From: Haloferax litoreum
Lineage (GTDB): Archaea > Halobacteriota > Halobacteria > Halobacteriales > Haloferacaceae
DNA length: 64,000 nucleotides
Direction: 5' to 3'
NCBI RefSeq assembly: GCF_009674605.1
Contig: NZ_WKJO01000001.1
Location: 806,001 to 870,000, forward strand
Both the position numbers and the translations under genes were made by a program. Positions 45,027 to 54,195 of the stretch are shown one piece after another. Positions within the stretch are counted from its first letter, which is position 1, and each line of letters opens with the position of its first letter. The notes below the pieces were generated by a model that was given only the letters and a program-made list of their open reading frames with translations, was not told the origin of the DNA and did no database searches.

Positions 45027-45620
45027 TCAGGCCCGGTACCGGTCGATGATTCGCTTCGCCGAGGTGGCTTTCTCTTTCCACCCGTACCCGGCGTCGTAGA
45101 CGTGGCGCTTCTTCTCGACGAGTTCCTGTGGCGTCGCCTCTTCGAACCCGCCGCGGTCCCACGTCCCAGTCTCGCGCAACCAGTTCACCACGTTCTCGCG
45201 CGTCTCTGGCCACGACAGGCCGACCATCTCGTACCACGCAATCATGGCGAAGACGGCGTTGTCGTGACATCCCGGGACGCTCCCGTAGCGGAAGAGCGTC
45301 CGCATCGGTTCGTGGGTCGGTTCGGACACTTCCTCTCTGAACTCTTCGGCGGTGAGGAGACGGAGGACGCCGGAGTTCGCCTCGGAGATTCGGTCGTCGC
45401 GCTTGAGTCGCGTGAGCGCAGATTGCTGAAGCGCACCCCACTCGCCCGGTGCCTCGCGGCGAAGCGTCTCCTCGTCGCACGGTCCGCCGGTGAGGACGGA
45501 CACGATATCGACGTAGGCGCGTTCGACGTCCACCCACGGCGTCCCCTCGAACTGACAGTCGGCGTCGTGGAGGCTCGTCGTCGCGCGGCAGTCCGGGCAC
45601 GGATAGTCGAAGTGCGGCAC
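45027..45620 (-). CDS. Haloarchaeal protein with N-terminal zinc finger, unknown function, 197 aa
   Basis: From a GTG at 45620 the protein begins PHFDYPCPDCRATTSLHDADC, a CxxC plus later Cys/His finger, then continues as a soluble alpha-helical protein with WVDVERAYVDIVSVLTGGPC, LTRLKRDDRISEANSGVLRL and a C-terminal VNWLRETGTWDRGGFEEATP. I recognise no family. It is divergent from priL (151-base gap), so replication or DNA handling is possible but unproven. The much longer in-frame upstream sequence is the antisense of priL and is not included. Confidence 0.75.
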   Translation of the reverse strand: MPHFDYPCPDCRATTSLHDADCQFEGTPWVDVERAYVDIVSVLTGGPCDEETLRREAPGEWGALQQSALTRLKRDDRISEANSGVLRLLTAEEFREEVSEPTHEPMRTLFRYGSVPGCHDNAVFAMIAWYEMVGLSWPETRENVVNWLRETGTWDRGGFEEATPQELVEKKRHVYDAGYGWKEKATSAKRIIDRYRA

Positions 45621-45739
45621 GTGAGAGGGTGAAGAAGCGGTCCGTAATAGGTTGTGTGATGCGTCGCCGCCGCGAGACTCATCGGCGCACCGACTCGGCA
45701 GCGACGACCCGACATCCGACCCACCGGGAGATTCGTCGC

Positions 45740-45748
45740 GTTTATCGG
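45740..45748 (+). promoter_or_regulatory. TATA-like element for priL
   Basis: GTTTATCGG, 23-31 bases before the ATG at 45771, the usual spacing for a leaderless transcript. Confidence 0.5.
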
Positions 45749-45770
45749 GTGGCACCCGGAACGTGGCGGT

Positions 45771-46868
45771 ATGCGGATGCGCCCGCTCCACGCTCGATAC
45801 CCGTTCTTCGCCACCGCCCGAGAGGCGGTCGAATCGGCAGACGTGGCTATCGCGACGCTCGTCGCCGAAGACGCCCCAGCAGTCGAGCGTGGGGTCGAGC
45901 GCGTCGAACGCGCTCTCATGGAGGGCACCGTCGAAGCCGAGTCCCCCTACTCGTGGGACACGAAGTCCGAACTCCTGTCGTACCCCATCGCCCGCATCAT
46001 CGTCTCGCTGGTCGAGACACCGGCGGCGGTGGACAAGTACGCCCGCGCAGAGGCGGAGACGGCCTACGAACGCATGCTCGCCGACTTCGAGTCCGGCGAC
46101 GACGACATCAACAGCGACGCTCGCGCGAGTCTCGACGACGTGCTCCGTGAGTTCGACTTGACCGACGCGGTACGAGCCGAACCGGCCGAGAGCGCCCATC
46201 GTGGCCCAGACCACTACTGGGTCGACGTCGGCCCGTACCTCACCTACTGTGACCCCGATTGGGGCGACGACTGGCGACTCGTCAACCGCGCACTCGCCGA
46301 CGGCGCAGTTCGCGTCGCTCGCGAGGAACTCTACGACCTGCTCCGAGAGGCCACCCGCCGCCGCGTCGCCGAGGGCCTTCCGTTCACGGTCCGTGGAAGC
46401 GACGCGGGCGACCAACTCGCGTCTGCCCTCCAACCACACGTCGAGCGACTCCGAAACCTGCTGTCGGACCGAGGTTCGGTCAACGTCGTCTACACAGACT
46501 CGGTCGAACCCGACTTGTTCCCGCCGTGCATCCAGGCGCTCCTGACCCAGACGAGAGACGGCGACGACGTGCCGAACGAGGCGGCGTTCACGCTCGCGGC
46601 GTTCCTCGTCGGCGTCGGTCTCGACCCCCAAGCGGTCGGTAGCGTCGTCGGCGACGAACACGCCGAGTCGCTGGAAGCGCGCGCGACCATCCTCGCAGAC
46701 TCCAGCGGGTCGCAGTACGCCCCACCGACCTGTGAGACGATGCAGGCGTACGACCTCTGTGTGAACCGCGACGACCGCTGCGACACGATTTCGCATCCGA
46801 TGAAATACTACGAGACGGCGACCCGGGACGCGGCGGCGAACGACGCAGCAGCGAGCGACGACGACTGA
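45771..46868 (+). CDS. priL: DNA primase large subunit PriL, 365 aa
   Basis: Archaeo-eukaryotic primase regulatory subunit. The N-terminal MRMRPLHARYPFFATAREAV and SYPIARIIVSL are typical, and the four C-terminal cysteines that hold the [4Fe-4S] cluster are visible: LFPPCIQALL, PPTCETMQAYDLC and DDRCDTISHPMKYY. PriL supports initiation and primer counting with the PriS catalytic subunit, which is not in this window. The last 15 residues are Ala/Asp-rich and likely disordered. Start at 45771 or two codons on at 45777. Confidence 0.96.
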   Translation: MRMRPLHARYPFFATAREAVESADVAIATLVAEDAPAVERGVERVERALMEGTVEAESPYSWDTKSELLSYPIARIIVSLVETPAAVDKYARAEAETAYERMLADFESGDDDINSDARASLDDVLREFDLTDAVRAEPAESAHRGPDHYWVDVGPYLTYCDPDWGDDWRLVNRALADGAVRVAREELYDLLREATRRRVAEGLPFTVRGSDAGDQLASALQPHVERLRNLLSDRGSVNVVYTDSVEPDLFPPCIQALLTQTRDGDDVPNEAAFTLAAFLVGVGLDPQAVGSVVGDEHAESLEARATILADSSGSQYAPPTCETMQAYDLCVNRDDRCDTISHPMKYYETATRDAAANDAAASDDD

Positions 46869-46989
46869 GACACCCCGGGTGGCGACGGTCGAGAACGACC
46901 GAGAGCGACTGCTGTTGCTCAGAACCAGCGTGGAACGTGGTGGCGAGGACGCGGGTGACAGCAGTCACCTGAACCGTCGCCGAGAGACT

Positions 46990-47193
46990 TCAGGACGAAC
47001 GAGAGAGCCAGACGCCGATACCTGCCATCACGAGGACGAACGCCGTGATAGCACCCACGAGAGCGAGGCCGCCCATCTCGACCAAGCCGCTCTGGTTGTA
47101 GGTCGCACCGATGCCGACGATGAGGGCGATGAACACCCCAACCGCGACCATGGAGACGACAATCTTCCGACGCATCTCCGCTTCGATAGCCAT
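46990..47193 (-). CDS. Small two-helix membrane protein (DUF7472-like), 67 aa
   Basis: The start IEAEMRRKIVVSMVAVGVF, a first helix through residue 30, a short polar loop YNQSGLVEMGG and a second helix to about residue 62 make a compact haloarchaeal membrane protein. I recall a similar conserved group near priL in other haloarchaea. Function unknown. The ATG at 47193 is chosen over in-frame sequence further upstream that overlaps the SWIM gene region. Confidence 0.7.
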   Translation of the reverse strand: MAIEAEMRRKIVVSMVAVGVFIALIVGIGATYNQSGLVEMGGLALVGAITAFVLVMAGIGVWLSRSS

Positions 47194-47370
47194 GCGACGA
47201 CGTATCCGCGGCCGTTCTAAAAGGTCTTCGATGGGTCGATGACCGACGAGAGCCACTCACACGGTCGATTTCCCCACAGAACGAGGGTTTAGGTCGCTTC
47301 GGCACCTATATTCGCTGATGGAGACGGCTCCCGAATCGCCGTGCGACGAGGGGGTCGCCACCGCACCACC

Positions 47371-48060
47371 ATGACGCACATTGCACACACACCCGCGTCG
47401 ACTCGCCGCCCGGTGCGCCGGAAGACCACGCTCCCCCCAGATGGGTTGACTGGACGCGCACGCCGCGCGCGAGTCGAACCGATGGCCGTTCGCCCCCTCC
47501 GCGACGGCCGGTACGTCGTCGAGACGGACGGCGGCACCTACGTCGTCGACGTGGAGGCCAGAACCTGCACTTGCCCCGACAACGCCATCCGGCACGCTCG
47601 CTGTAAACACCTCCGCCGAGTCGCTATCGAGATTACGACTGGGTTGGTCCCGCCGCCAGGTCGCCGGCGCGCCACCTGTGCCGTCTGTGGCGACGAGACG
47701 TTCGTCCCGATGGACGCCCGTGGCCCGCAACTCTGTCACGAACACGAACACCACGCCGGTGACCTCGTCCACGACAGGGAGACGGGGAGTCTCCTCGTCG
47801 TCACGCGCGCACTCCACACCCGCGCCGACGAGACGCCGACAGACGTGGGGAGACTCGTCTCCGAGTTCGAGACCAACGCCGAGTACGGCGACCACGAACC
47901 GGTCTTCGAAGCGGTCTATCTCGGGTCGCTCCCCGTTGATATCGGTCTCTCCGAACTCGGTGGCTTGCAGGCGTACCGCTTCCCGGCGTCGCGACTCAGT
48001 CGCGTCGAACGAGGGTTCGTCGGCACGCGTTCGCTCGGCGAGCGACTCGCTCGGGCCTGA
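47371..48060 (+). CDS. SWIM zinc-finger domain protein, 229 aa
   Basis: The SWIM motif CxCxnCxH is visible as ARTCTCPDNAIRHARCKHLRR (the central Cys, then Cys-His), preceded by the strand YVVETDGGTYVVDV. A second cysteine pair, TCAVCGDETFV with LCHEHEHH after it, makes a separate zinc site. SWIM domains bind DNA or partner proteins. The rest (LVVTRALHTRADETP to the end) is not recognisable. The ATG at 47371 is chosen; an upstream start at 47341 is possible. Divergent from the small membrane protein. Confidence 0.85.
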   Translation: MTHIAHTPASTRRPVRRKTTLPPDGLTGRARRARVEPMAVRPLRDGRYVVETDGGTYVVDVEARTCTCPDNAIRHARCKHLRRVAIEITTGLVPPPGRRRATCAVCGDETFVPMDARGPQLCHEHEHHAGDLVHDRETGSLLVVTRALHTRADETPTDVGRLVSEFETNAEYGDHEPVFEAVYLGSLPVDIGLSELGGLQAYRFPASRLSRVERGFVGTRSLGERLARA

Positions 48061-48112
48061 GCGGCGAGTCGCAGAGAAACAGCAGAAGACGGCCAGCGAG
48101 CAGTCGTCTCAG

Positions 48113-48541
48113 TCAGTCGTCCGCGTCGCCGAGTTTCGTCTGTGTCGGGCCGCCGACGAAGGAGTCGAAGTCTTCGCCGTCCGCCAGCGCCGTCTCTTTC
48201 TTCACGCGGTAGTTGCCGCCGTCGGTCACGTAGAGGTCGCCGGGGTGGAAGAAGTACCAGTCTTCACGGTCGAATCGAACCGCGATTCGCGCCTTGGCAC
48301 CGAAGTTTCGAGAGAAGTAGACGAGTGCTTCGACCTCTTCGCCGCTGAGGTAAATCGGTCGGCCACTGGAGGCCTTCGCTTCGATTGCGTAGAACACGTC
48401 ACCGTTGCCCGCGAGCACGTCCGGGAGTTCGCGCGTCGTCGCGCTTCCTGAGGCAGGGGCACGCATGACGGCGAACCCGGCCTCGTCCAGTTTGTTGACG
48501 AGTTCGCGTTCGCGTCGGTCGCCCTTCCTGTTCGAAGACAT
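48113..48541 (-). CDS. hjc: Holliday junction resolvase Hjc, 142 aa
   Basis: Archaeal four-way-junction nuclease: [20 protein letters not shown] with the conserved Glu, [23 protein letters not shown] with the PD-(D/E)xK residues Asp, Glu and Lys, and [16 protein letters not shown] at the C-terminal half. Length and order match Hjc, with an extra acidic tail of about 15 residues. It resolves recombination intermediates and interacts with PCNA in other archaea. The ATG at 48541 ([10 protein letters not shown]) fits; upstream codons are a low-quality extension. Confidence 0.95.
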   Translation of the reverse strand: MSSNRKGDRRERELVNKLDEAGFAVMRAPASGSATTRELPDVLAGNGDVFYAIEAKASSGRPIYLSGEEVEALVYFSRNFGAKARIAVRFDREDWYFFHPGDLYVTDGGNYRVKKETALADGEDFDSFVGGPTQTKLGDADD

Positions 48542-48677
48542 GCTCGTGACTCGGCCGTGGCCCTTCTTAAATGGGACGACCGGAGAACACTCTCCACAGT
48601 CCTCCACTGATTCGAGCCCGGTAACGTGGTTGTCACCAAAAGAATAAGTCTCGTCTCGAAGAACGTGAACCAGTTAC

Positions 48678-50213
48678 ATGGGTCGTCTCCGAGGGCACGG
48701 TGTCAAATACGGCGGGTTCGTCGTCGCTGCTATCGGCTTCTTCGCGACACGATACACGGTCCTCGAATCGATAGACGCCGGCGCGAGTCTCGGAGAGTTC
48801 CTCCTCGGGCAGGCGACGTTCCTCACGCTGGGACTCGGATTGACCGTCTTCGGAATCGGCTTGGCCGTGAGTTCCTACGAGGAGTCGTTCGTCGACACCG
48901 TCGCCGCGTGGAGCGTCCTCGGGACCATCTCGATGGTCCTCGTCCTCGGTTTGACGTTCGTCGGTATCGGGGACACCGGCGAGGTGAGCGCAGTCACGCA
49001 ATCGACACTCGTCGCGAACGTCCTCATCGGCGGGTCTATCGGTGGCGTCCTGACCGGGGTTCGGGCAGCGATGAACAGTCGCCACCGCCGTGAACTCTCG
49101 AAGCAAGCAGACCGACTGACAGTACTCAATCGTATCCTCCGACACGAAGTCCTGAACAAAGTCAACGTCATCAGAGGGTACGCGGACCTCGAATCCGGGG
49201 AGACAGCGTCGGGCGCGTCGAGTCTGCAGGTCATCCAGCGAAACGCCGACCGTATCGACGACTCCATCACCGAGTTGCGGGCCATCGTCGGTCCGGCCGG
49301 TGAACGCCCGGTGCCGACAGACGTCCCCGCGGCCCTTCGGACTGCCATCGACGACGTTCGCTCGACCCACGAGACGGCGACAGTGTCACTCGATATCGAC
49401 GCCCCCGAGGGTGTGCAAGCGCTGGCCGACGCGCACGTCGACACTGCACTCCAGCACTTGATAGAGAATGCGGTGGTCCACGCCGGCACGGCGGCTCCGC
49501 ACGTCTCGGTCCGTCTCGAAGCGCGGGCAGACCGGGTCGTGGTCCACGTCGAGGACGAAGGCCCCGGCATCCCCAACGACGTTGCAGCAGTCGTCGAAGA
49601 ACGACACCTCCCCGAGTACGACGACCCGACGACCGGATTTGGCCTCACGCTCGTTCGCCTCCTCGTCGTCGACAAGTACGGCGGCGTCATCGACGTCGAG
49701 GCCGGTGACAGCGGGTCCGTCGTGTCCGTCACCCTCGCACGGCCGAACGACGATGGCGTCGACGACACGACTGGGTACGGTGTGCCACCGTGGGTGCTCG
49801 GCGTCACCGTTATCGCGGCAGTCGTCGCTGGCGTCGTGATGGGCCTCGTGTCGCAAGCACTCACGGGGTCACTCGCCATCATCGGCGCACTCTACGGCGT
49901 GATGAACGGCGGCGTCGGGTGGGTCCTCCACATCTTCCACAGCGTCGTCTTCGGTATCCTCTTCGCCGTCGTCGTCACCCGTCGTAATCCGTGGCAGGTT
50001 CTCCAACGACCCAGTGCAATGACGGGCCTCGGCGTGGGGTATGGCCTGTTCCTGTGGGTCTTCGCCTCCGGGTTCGTCATGCCAATTTGGCTCAACGCCG
50101 TCGGCATCCCCGCACCCGTCCCGAACCTCTCGACACCAATCTTGGTCTCCCACGGCGTCTGGGGCGCCGTGTTCGGGGCGTTGTTCGCGGCGGGGGTCGG
50201 ACGCCGTCGGTAG
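48678..50213 (+). CDS. Membrane histidine kinase with N- and C-terminal membrane regions, 511 aa
   Basis: Residues 10-130 hold about four hydrophobic helices. The kinase core follows: NRILRHEVLNKVNVIRGYAD with His156, HLIENAVVHAG (N box), DEGPGIPND (G1 box) and GFGLTLVRLLVV (G2 box), ending about residue 360. Residues 365-505 are again membrane-embedded with about four helices (PPWVLGVTVIAAVVAG to VWGAVFGALFAAGVG). A kinase core between two membrane regions is not the standard layout, in which the ATPase ends the chain. No response regulator adjoins. Divergent from hjc. Confidence 0.88.
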   Translation: MGRLRGHGVKYGGFVVAAIGFFATRYTVLESIDAGASLGEFLLGQATFLTLGLGLTVFGIGLAVSSYEESFVDTVAAWSVLGTISMVLVLGLTFVGIGDTGEVSAVTQSTLVANVLIGGSIGGVLTGVRAAMNSRHRRELSKQADRLTVLNRILRHEVLNKVNVIRGYADLESGETASGASSLQVIQRNADRIDDSITELRAIVGPAGERPVPTDVPAALRTAIDDVRSTHETATVSLDIDAPEGVQALADAHVDTALQHLIENAVVHAGTAAPHVSVRLEARADRVVVHVEDEGPGIPNDVAAVVEERHLPEYDDPTTGFGLTLVRLLVVDKYGGVIDVEAGDSGSVVSVTLARPNDDGVDDTTGYGVPPWVLGVTVIAAVVAGVVMGLVSQALTGSLAIIGALYGVMNGGVGWVLHIFHSVVFGILFAVVVTRRNPWQVLQRPSAMTGLGVGYGLFLWVFASGFVMPIWLNAVGIPAPVPNLSTPILVSHGVWGAVFGALFAAGVGRRR

Positions 50214-50258
50214 CCCGAGGCCACCACCTATTTGCCAACATGGCAGATTTGAAACCAT

Positions 50259-50942
50259 ATGAACCGCCAGAACTGGCGTGGGTTCGTCCTCCTCCTCCTC
50301 GGAGTCGCGCTTCTGGCTAACCCGCTGTACCTCTACCCCGAGAACGTCTCCTACGAGACGGAGTACACCTACGAAGCATCGACAATCGACCACCTTCCGC
50401 ACACCAGTCACGTCACCTACCGCTTCACGTCGTGCGGCTGGAACCCTCTCCAATCGGCCGAGTGTGCCGTCGTCAACGATATGGCACGCGGCGACGCTGT
50501 CGAACTCCGTCTCGACCCAGACAGGGGCGTAGATGACGAACTCTGGTCGTTCGAGTACGTCCGGGCGGATGGTCGGTACTTCGAACCGAACGCCACGCTC
50601 GACGGACGCACGCTCACCCTCTCACTCGACCCGGTATCGGAAGAGACGGTCAAACGCGCCCTATCCCAGGACATCGACGAGGTGCCACAGCACGTCCGGC
50701 GGGCAGTTCAGAACGGCAGGAGTACCGTGACAGAAGAAGGCGTGTACGAGGCGGAGACGTACTACGTCGAACACGGGGGACAGTACTATCTGGTCGAACC
50801 TGCTCAAAGCGAGCGCGTCCCGACCGGATGGGGGTGGAAGGAGCCATCTACCATCGCCATCGATGCGATGCGACTCGCCGGCTGGATAGGCGGTGTCGCA
50901 CTCATCTGGCGGGGCGGTGAGTGGACAGAACGCGGTCGCTGA
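50259..50942 (+). CDS. Membrane-anchored protein of unknown function, 227 aa
   Basis: One helix at the N-terminus (GFVLLLLGVALLANPLYLY) and one near the C-terminus (AMRLAGWIGGVALIW) frame a polar, probably extracellular domain of about 165 residues containing NVSYETEYTYEA, a Cys pair (TSCGWNPLQSAEC) that could form a disulfide, and the SYETEY and EAETYYVEHGGQYYLVEP strands. It looks like a haloarchaeal surface protein. No known family. It follows the sensor kinase by 45 bases on the same strand, so a signalling partnership is conceivable. Confidence 0.72.
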   Translation: MNRQNWRGFVLLLLGVALLANPLYLYPENVSYETEYTYEASTIDHLPHTSHVTYRFTSCGWNPLQSAECAVVNDMARGDAVELRLDPDRGVDDELWSFEYVRADGRYFEPNATLDGRTLTLSLDPVSEETVKRALSQDIDEVPQHVRRAVQNGRSTVTEEGVYEAETYYVEHGGQYYLVEPAQSERVPTGWGWKEPSTIAIDAMRLAGWIGGVALIWRGGEWTERGR

Positions 50943-50982
50943 CGGCGTGAAAAAAGAGAACCCGAGAAAAGCGGGAGTTCGC

Positions 50983-52269
50983 TTACGTCCCGTGGGCCCA
51001 ACTGCCCATGTATTCGCGCTGTTCGTCGGTCATCGAGTCGAACTCGATACCTTCCGCGTCGAGTTTGATTTCGGCGACTTCTCGGTCGAGTTCGTCCGGC
51101 ACGTCGTGGACACCGGCGTCGTAGGCGTCGCCGTTCTGGACGATTTCGCGGACGACGACTGCCTGGACGCCGAACGACTGGTCCATGACTTCGACGGGGT
51201 GGCCGAGTGCGATGGGCGACGCGAGGTTGACGAGGCGCCCCTCTGCGAGGACGTTCAGGCGGCGGCCGTCTTCCATCTCGTAGGCGTCGACACCGTCGCG
51301 GGCCTCGTACTGGTCCACGGCGAGGTCAGACAGTTCTTCGAGGTTGATTTCGATGTCGAAGTGGCCGGCGTTGGCGAGGAGGACGCCGTCTTTCATGTTC
51401 TCGAAGTCCTCGCGGGTGATGACGTCGCGGTTGCCGGTGGTCGTGATGAACACGTCGCCGACTTTCGCGGCCTCTTCCATCGGCATCACGTCGTAGCCCT
51501 CCATGTGGGCTTCGAGGGCGCGACGCGGGTCGACTTCGGTGACGATGACGTCCGCGTTCTGGCCGGCGGCCTTCTTCGCGACACCCTTGCCGCAGTAGCC
51601 GTAGCCACCGACGACGACGTTCTTGCCGGCGTACGAGAGGTTGGTCGTCATGGCGATGGTCGCCAGCGACGACTCACCAGTTCCGTGAACGTTGTCGAAG
51701 AGCGTCTTCATCGGCGTGTCGTTCACGGCGAAGACGGGGTACTGGAGTTCGCCGTCTTCGTCCATCGCGCGCAGGCGGTGGACCCCCGTGGTGGTCTCTT
51801 CTGCGCCGCCGAGGATGGTGTCGATGAGTTCGGGGTACTCCTCGTGGATGGTGAAGACCATGTCCATGCCGTCGTCGACGGTGATGGTCGGTTCGTGGGC
51901 GATGACCGCATCGATGGCGGCGTAGTAGTCGTCGTCACCGACGCCGCGGACGGCGTAGGAGGTGATGTCGTCGTTCGCGTCGAGGGCGGCGGACACGTCG
52001 TTGTGGGTCGAAAGCGGGTTGCACCCGGTGATGGCGACTTCCGCGCCACCGAGGGCCAGCAGTTCGACGAGGTTCGCCGTCTTGGCTTCGACGTGCATGG
52101 CCATCCCGATGACCTCGCCGTCGAGCGGTTTGTCGGCCTCGAACTGGTCACGCAGTTCCTGCAGGATGGGCATGTGCTGGAGTGCCCAGTCCATCTTGCG
52201 GCGTCCCTCGTTCCGGGCGGCCTCGACGTCGTCGAGATGCTCGGAGACAGGAGCGTAGTGTTCGCTCAT
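50983..52269 (-). CDS. ahcY: Adenosylhomocysteinase, 428 aa
   Basis: Hydrolyses SAH to adenosine and homocysteine with bound NAD. AMTTNLSYAGKNVVVGGYGYCGKGVA contains the NAD loop GxGxxG split over two strands, MHVEAKTANLVE the substrate region, GCNPLSTHNDVSAAL the Cys-bearing loop, and GVLLANAGHFDIEINLEEL with GHPVEVMD and the C-terminal tail conserved features. The start at 52269 (MSEHYAPVSEHL) gives the usual length; upstream codons overlap the adjacent promoter. It drains SAH made by the methyltransferases in this window. Its neighbour on the other side of a small HTH gene is a SAH-type deaminase. Confidence 0.97.
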   Translation of the reverse strand: MSEHYAPVSEHLDDVEAARNEGRRKMDWALQHMPILQELRDQFEADKPLDGEVIGMAMHVEAKTANLVELLALGGAEVAITGCNPLSTHNDVSAALDANDDITSYAVRGVGDDDYYAAIDAVIAHEPTITVDDGMDMVFTIHEEYPELIDTILGGAEETTTGVHRLRAMDEDGELQYPVFAVNDTPMKTLFDNVHGTGESSLATIAMTTNLSYAGKNVVVGGYGYCGKGVAKKAAGQNADVIVTEVDPRRALEAHMEGYDVMPMEEAAKVGDVFITTTGNRDVITREDFENMKDGVLLANAGHFDIEINLEELSDLAVDQYEARDGVDAYEMEDGRRLNVLAEGRLVNLASPIALGHPVEVMDQSFGVQAVVVREIVQNGDAYDAGVHDVPDELDREVAEIKLDAEGIEFDSMTDEQREYMGSWAHGT

Positions 52270-52373
52270 GGAGGATGCTTCGGCGAGGTGTCCGAAAACC
52301 CTACCGAAGGCGGATGCGGCGAGCGCCCCCGAATCTACAAGTGTCAATGGAGCGATTACCATAGCGAGGCGCG

Positions 52374-52685
52374 ATGCTCGTTATAGACAACGGCACCACG
52401 ATGGCCGAGCAAGAGCTGTTCGCCCTGATGAGCGCACCGGCAGTTCCCGACCTGTTACGCGTGGCCGACGAACCACTGACGGTCAAAGAGCTGAGTTGCC
52501 GCGCTGGCGTTCCACTCTCGACAGCCTACCGGGAGGTCAAACGCCTCCACGAGGCGTCCCTCCTGGAGAAGACCATAATGGTCGACCACAGCGACGGCCG
52601 ACACGTCGCGCAATACTGCCGGACGTTCGAGACGATGGAGGTGCGCGTCACCGACGACGGCCTTCGTATCGAACTCGCCGGGTGA
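52374..52685 (+). CDS. Small winged-helix regulator, 103 aa
   Basis: LFALMSAPAVPDLLRVADEPLTVKELSCRAGVPLSTAYREVKRLHEASLLEK is a helix-turn-helix (TVKELSCRAGVPLSTAYREV) with a wing, here shown in parts. It lies exactly between the divergent ahcY and the SAH/MTA-type deaminase, so it may regulate the methyl-cycle genes. Start at 52374 or at the ATG 52401 (MAEQELFAL); the latter removes a nine-residue leader. Confidence 0.82.
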   Translation: MLVIDNGTTMAEQELFALMSAPAVPDLLRVADEPLTVKELSCRAGVPLSTAYREVKRLHEASLLEKTIMVDHSDGRHVAQYCRTFETMEVRVTDDGLRIELAG

Positions 52686-52736
52686 CACCGCTGACGTGGG
52701 AGCGGGGTTCGTTCGCGAGAGGGAGGGGAGTCCCAG

Positions 52737-54029
52737 TTAGACGCGTTCGTGAAGCGCGTCGACCGTCGACCGAGCGCGGTCCACGACGGCCGATTCGTCG
52801 AGCGTTAGAACCTCACGGTCGCGCATCAACACTTGCCCGTCGCAGATAGTGTGTCGAACGTCCGACCCGCGGGCGGCGTAGACGAGGTGACTCACGAGGT
52901 TGGTCGCGGGCGTGAGGTGCGGCGCGTCGAAGTCCACGACGGCGATGTCGGCGACGCCACCGACTTCGAGCGTACCGCCCGGAAGTCCAATCGCGTCGGC
53001 AGAACCGGCCGTGGCCATGTCGAGTACGTCGGGCGCAGCGACTGCGCTCGCGTCGTCTGCCGCGAGTTTGCCAATCATCGCCGCGTCGCGCATCTCGTCG
53101 AACATGTCGAGGTCGTTGTTCGAGGCGGCCCCGTCGGTGCCGATACCGACGGTGACGCCGGCGTCGAGCATGTCCTGAACAGGTGCCATCCCAGAGGCGA
53201 GTTTCATGTTCGACGCCGGGCAGTGGACGACACCCGTCCCCGCGTCGGCGAGCAGGGAAATCTCTTCGTCGTCGACGTGGACGCCATGGGCGACGAAGTC
53301 GGCGTCCGTGAGCATACCGAGGTCCTGTGCGTACGCAAGCGGACGCTCGTCACGTTCCTCGACGATTGGGTCGACTTCGTTCGTCGTCTCGTTGGCGTGG
53401 TAGTGGACGGGGATACCTTCGTCGTGAGCCTCGGCGGTTGCCTCGCGGAGGTACTCCTCGTCGACCGTCGTCAGCGAGTGGGGCATGACCGCCGTCCGAA
53501 TCCGGCCGTCTGCGGCACCGTCGAACTCACGGGCCACGTCGAAGCTCTCTTCGATGTCGTCCCACGCGTCTTCCTCGTCTTTGCCGATGGTGACGACGCC
53601 GTGTCCGACGCGGGCGCGGATGCCTGCCTCCTCGATGGCGGCGACGACTTCGGGGACGTGGAAGTACATGTCCGCGAACCCGGTCGTCCCCGATTTAATC
53701 ATCTCGACCAGTCCGAGTTCCGCGCCGACGCGCACGTCCTCGGGAGTGAGCGCCGCTTCCGTCGGCCAGATGTCCTCTTGAAGCCACGCGTCGAGTGGCT
53801 TGTCGTCGGCGTAGCCCCGGAGGAGCGTCATCGAGACGTGGCAGTGGGCGTTGACCAACCCGGGCATGACGAGACAACCGTCGGCGTCGAGCGCTTCGTC
53901 CGCCTCGGCGTCGATATCGGACCCGATATCGAGGATGGTTCCCTCGTCGCGGTCCACGAGAACGTCCGCGTCTTCGACTGTCCCGTCGGGACGGAGTACC
54001 CGACCGTCCGTGATTCGCAGCGTGTCCAT
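52737..54029 (-). CDS. mtaD: Amidohydrolase: SAH/MTA or 5'-deoxyadenosine deaminase, 430 aa
   Basis: AHS-family deaminase: VMPGLVNAHCHVSMTLLRGY carries the HxH metal pair, VHYHANETTNEV the third His, VAHGVHVDDEEI the fourth and IGTDGAASNNDLDMF the Asp. Motifs match 5-methylthioadenosine/S-adenosylhomocysteine deaminases (MtaD) and archaeal 5'-deoxyadenosine deaminases (DadD), which act on SAH, MTA and related nucleosides. The pairing with ahcY, across a shared small regulator, fits control of SAH levels. Start at 54029 is at the N-terminal barrel strand. Confidence 0.93.
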   Translation of the reverse strand: MDTLRITDGRVLRPDGTVEDADVLVDRDEGTILDIGSDIDAEADEALDADGCLVMPGLVNAHCHVSMTLLRGYADDKPLDAWLQEDIWPTEAALTPEDVRVGAELGLVEMIKSGTTGFADMYFHVPEVVAAIEEAGIRARVGHGVVTIGKDEEDAWDDIEESFDVAREFDGAADGRIRTAVMPHSLTTVDEEYLREATAEAHDEGIPVHYHANETTNEVDPIVEERDERPLAYAQDLGMLTDADFVAHGVHVDDEEISLLADAGTGVVHCPASNMKLASGMAPVQDMLDAGVTVGIGTDGAASNNDLDMFDEMRDAAMIGKLAADDASAVAAPDVLDMATAGSADAIGLPGGTLEVGGVADIAVVDFDAPHLTPATNLVSHLVYAARGSDVRHTICDGQVLMRDREVLTLDESAVVDRARSTVDALHERV

Positions 54030-54195
54030 GTCGGGCGTTCAGTTCGGGTCCGTCGTGAATCCACCGTCTCGTCGCGGCACACGTTCGTCGGCACGAAACC
54101 CCGTTCTTCACCGTCGTTGGCCACCCGTTGGTCCGATTCCCGAAATTCGAGAACGAGCGAGCCCTCTTACCTACACCCCCCAATTATGCAGGTAC

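Noticed and set aside
45621-46796. Upstream extension of the 197-aa zinc-finger gene giving 589 codons
   Set aside because: The extension is the antisense of priL. The zinc finger begins right after the GTG at 45620, which also fits the promoter position.
52833-54195. N-terminal extension of a 740-codon frame reaching the winged-helix gene at 54543
   Set aside because: The first 570 codons lie antisense to the deaminase gene and in the membrane-protein gene; the true gene starts at 54543 by ATGA overlap.
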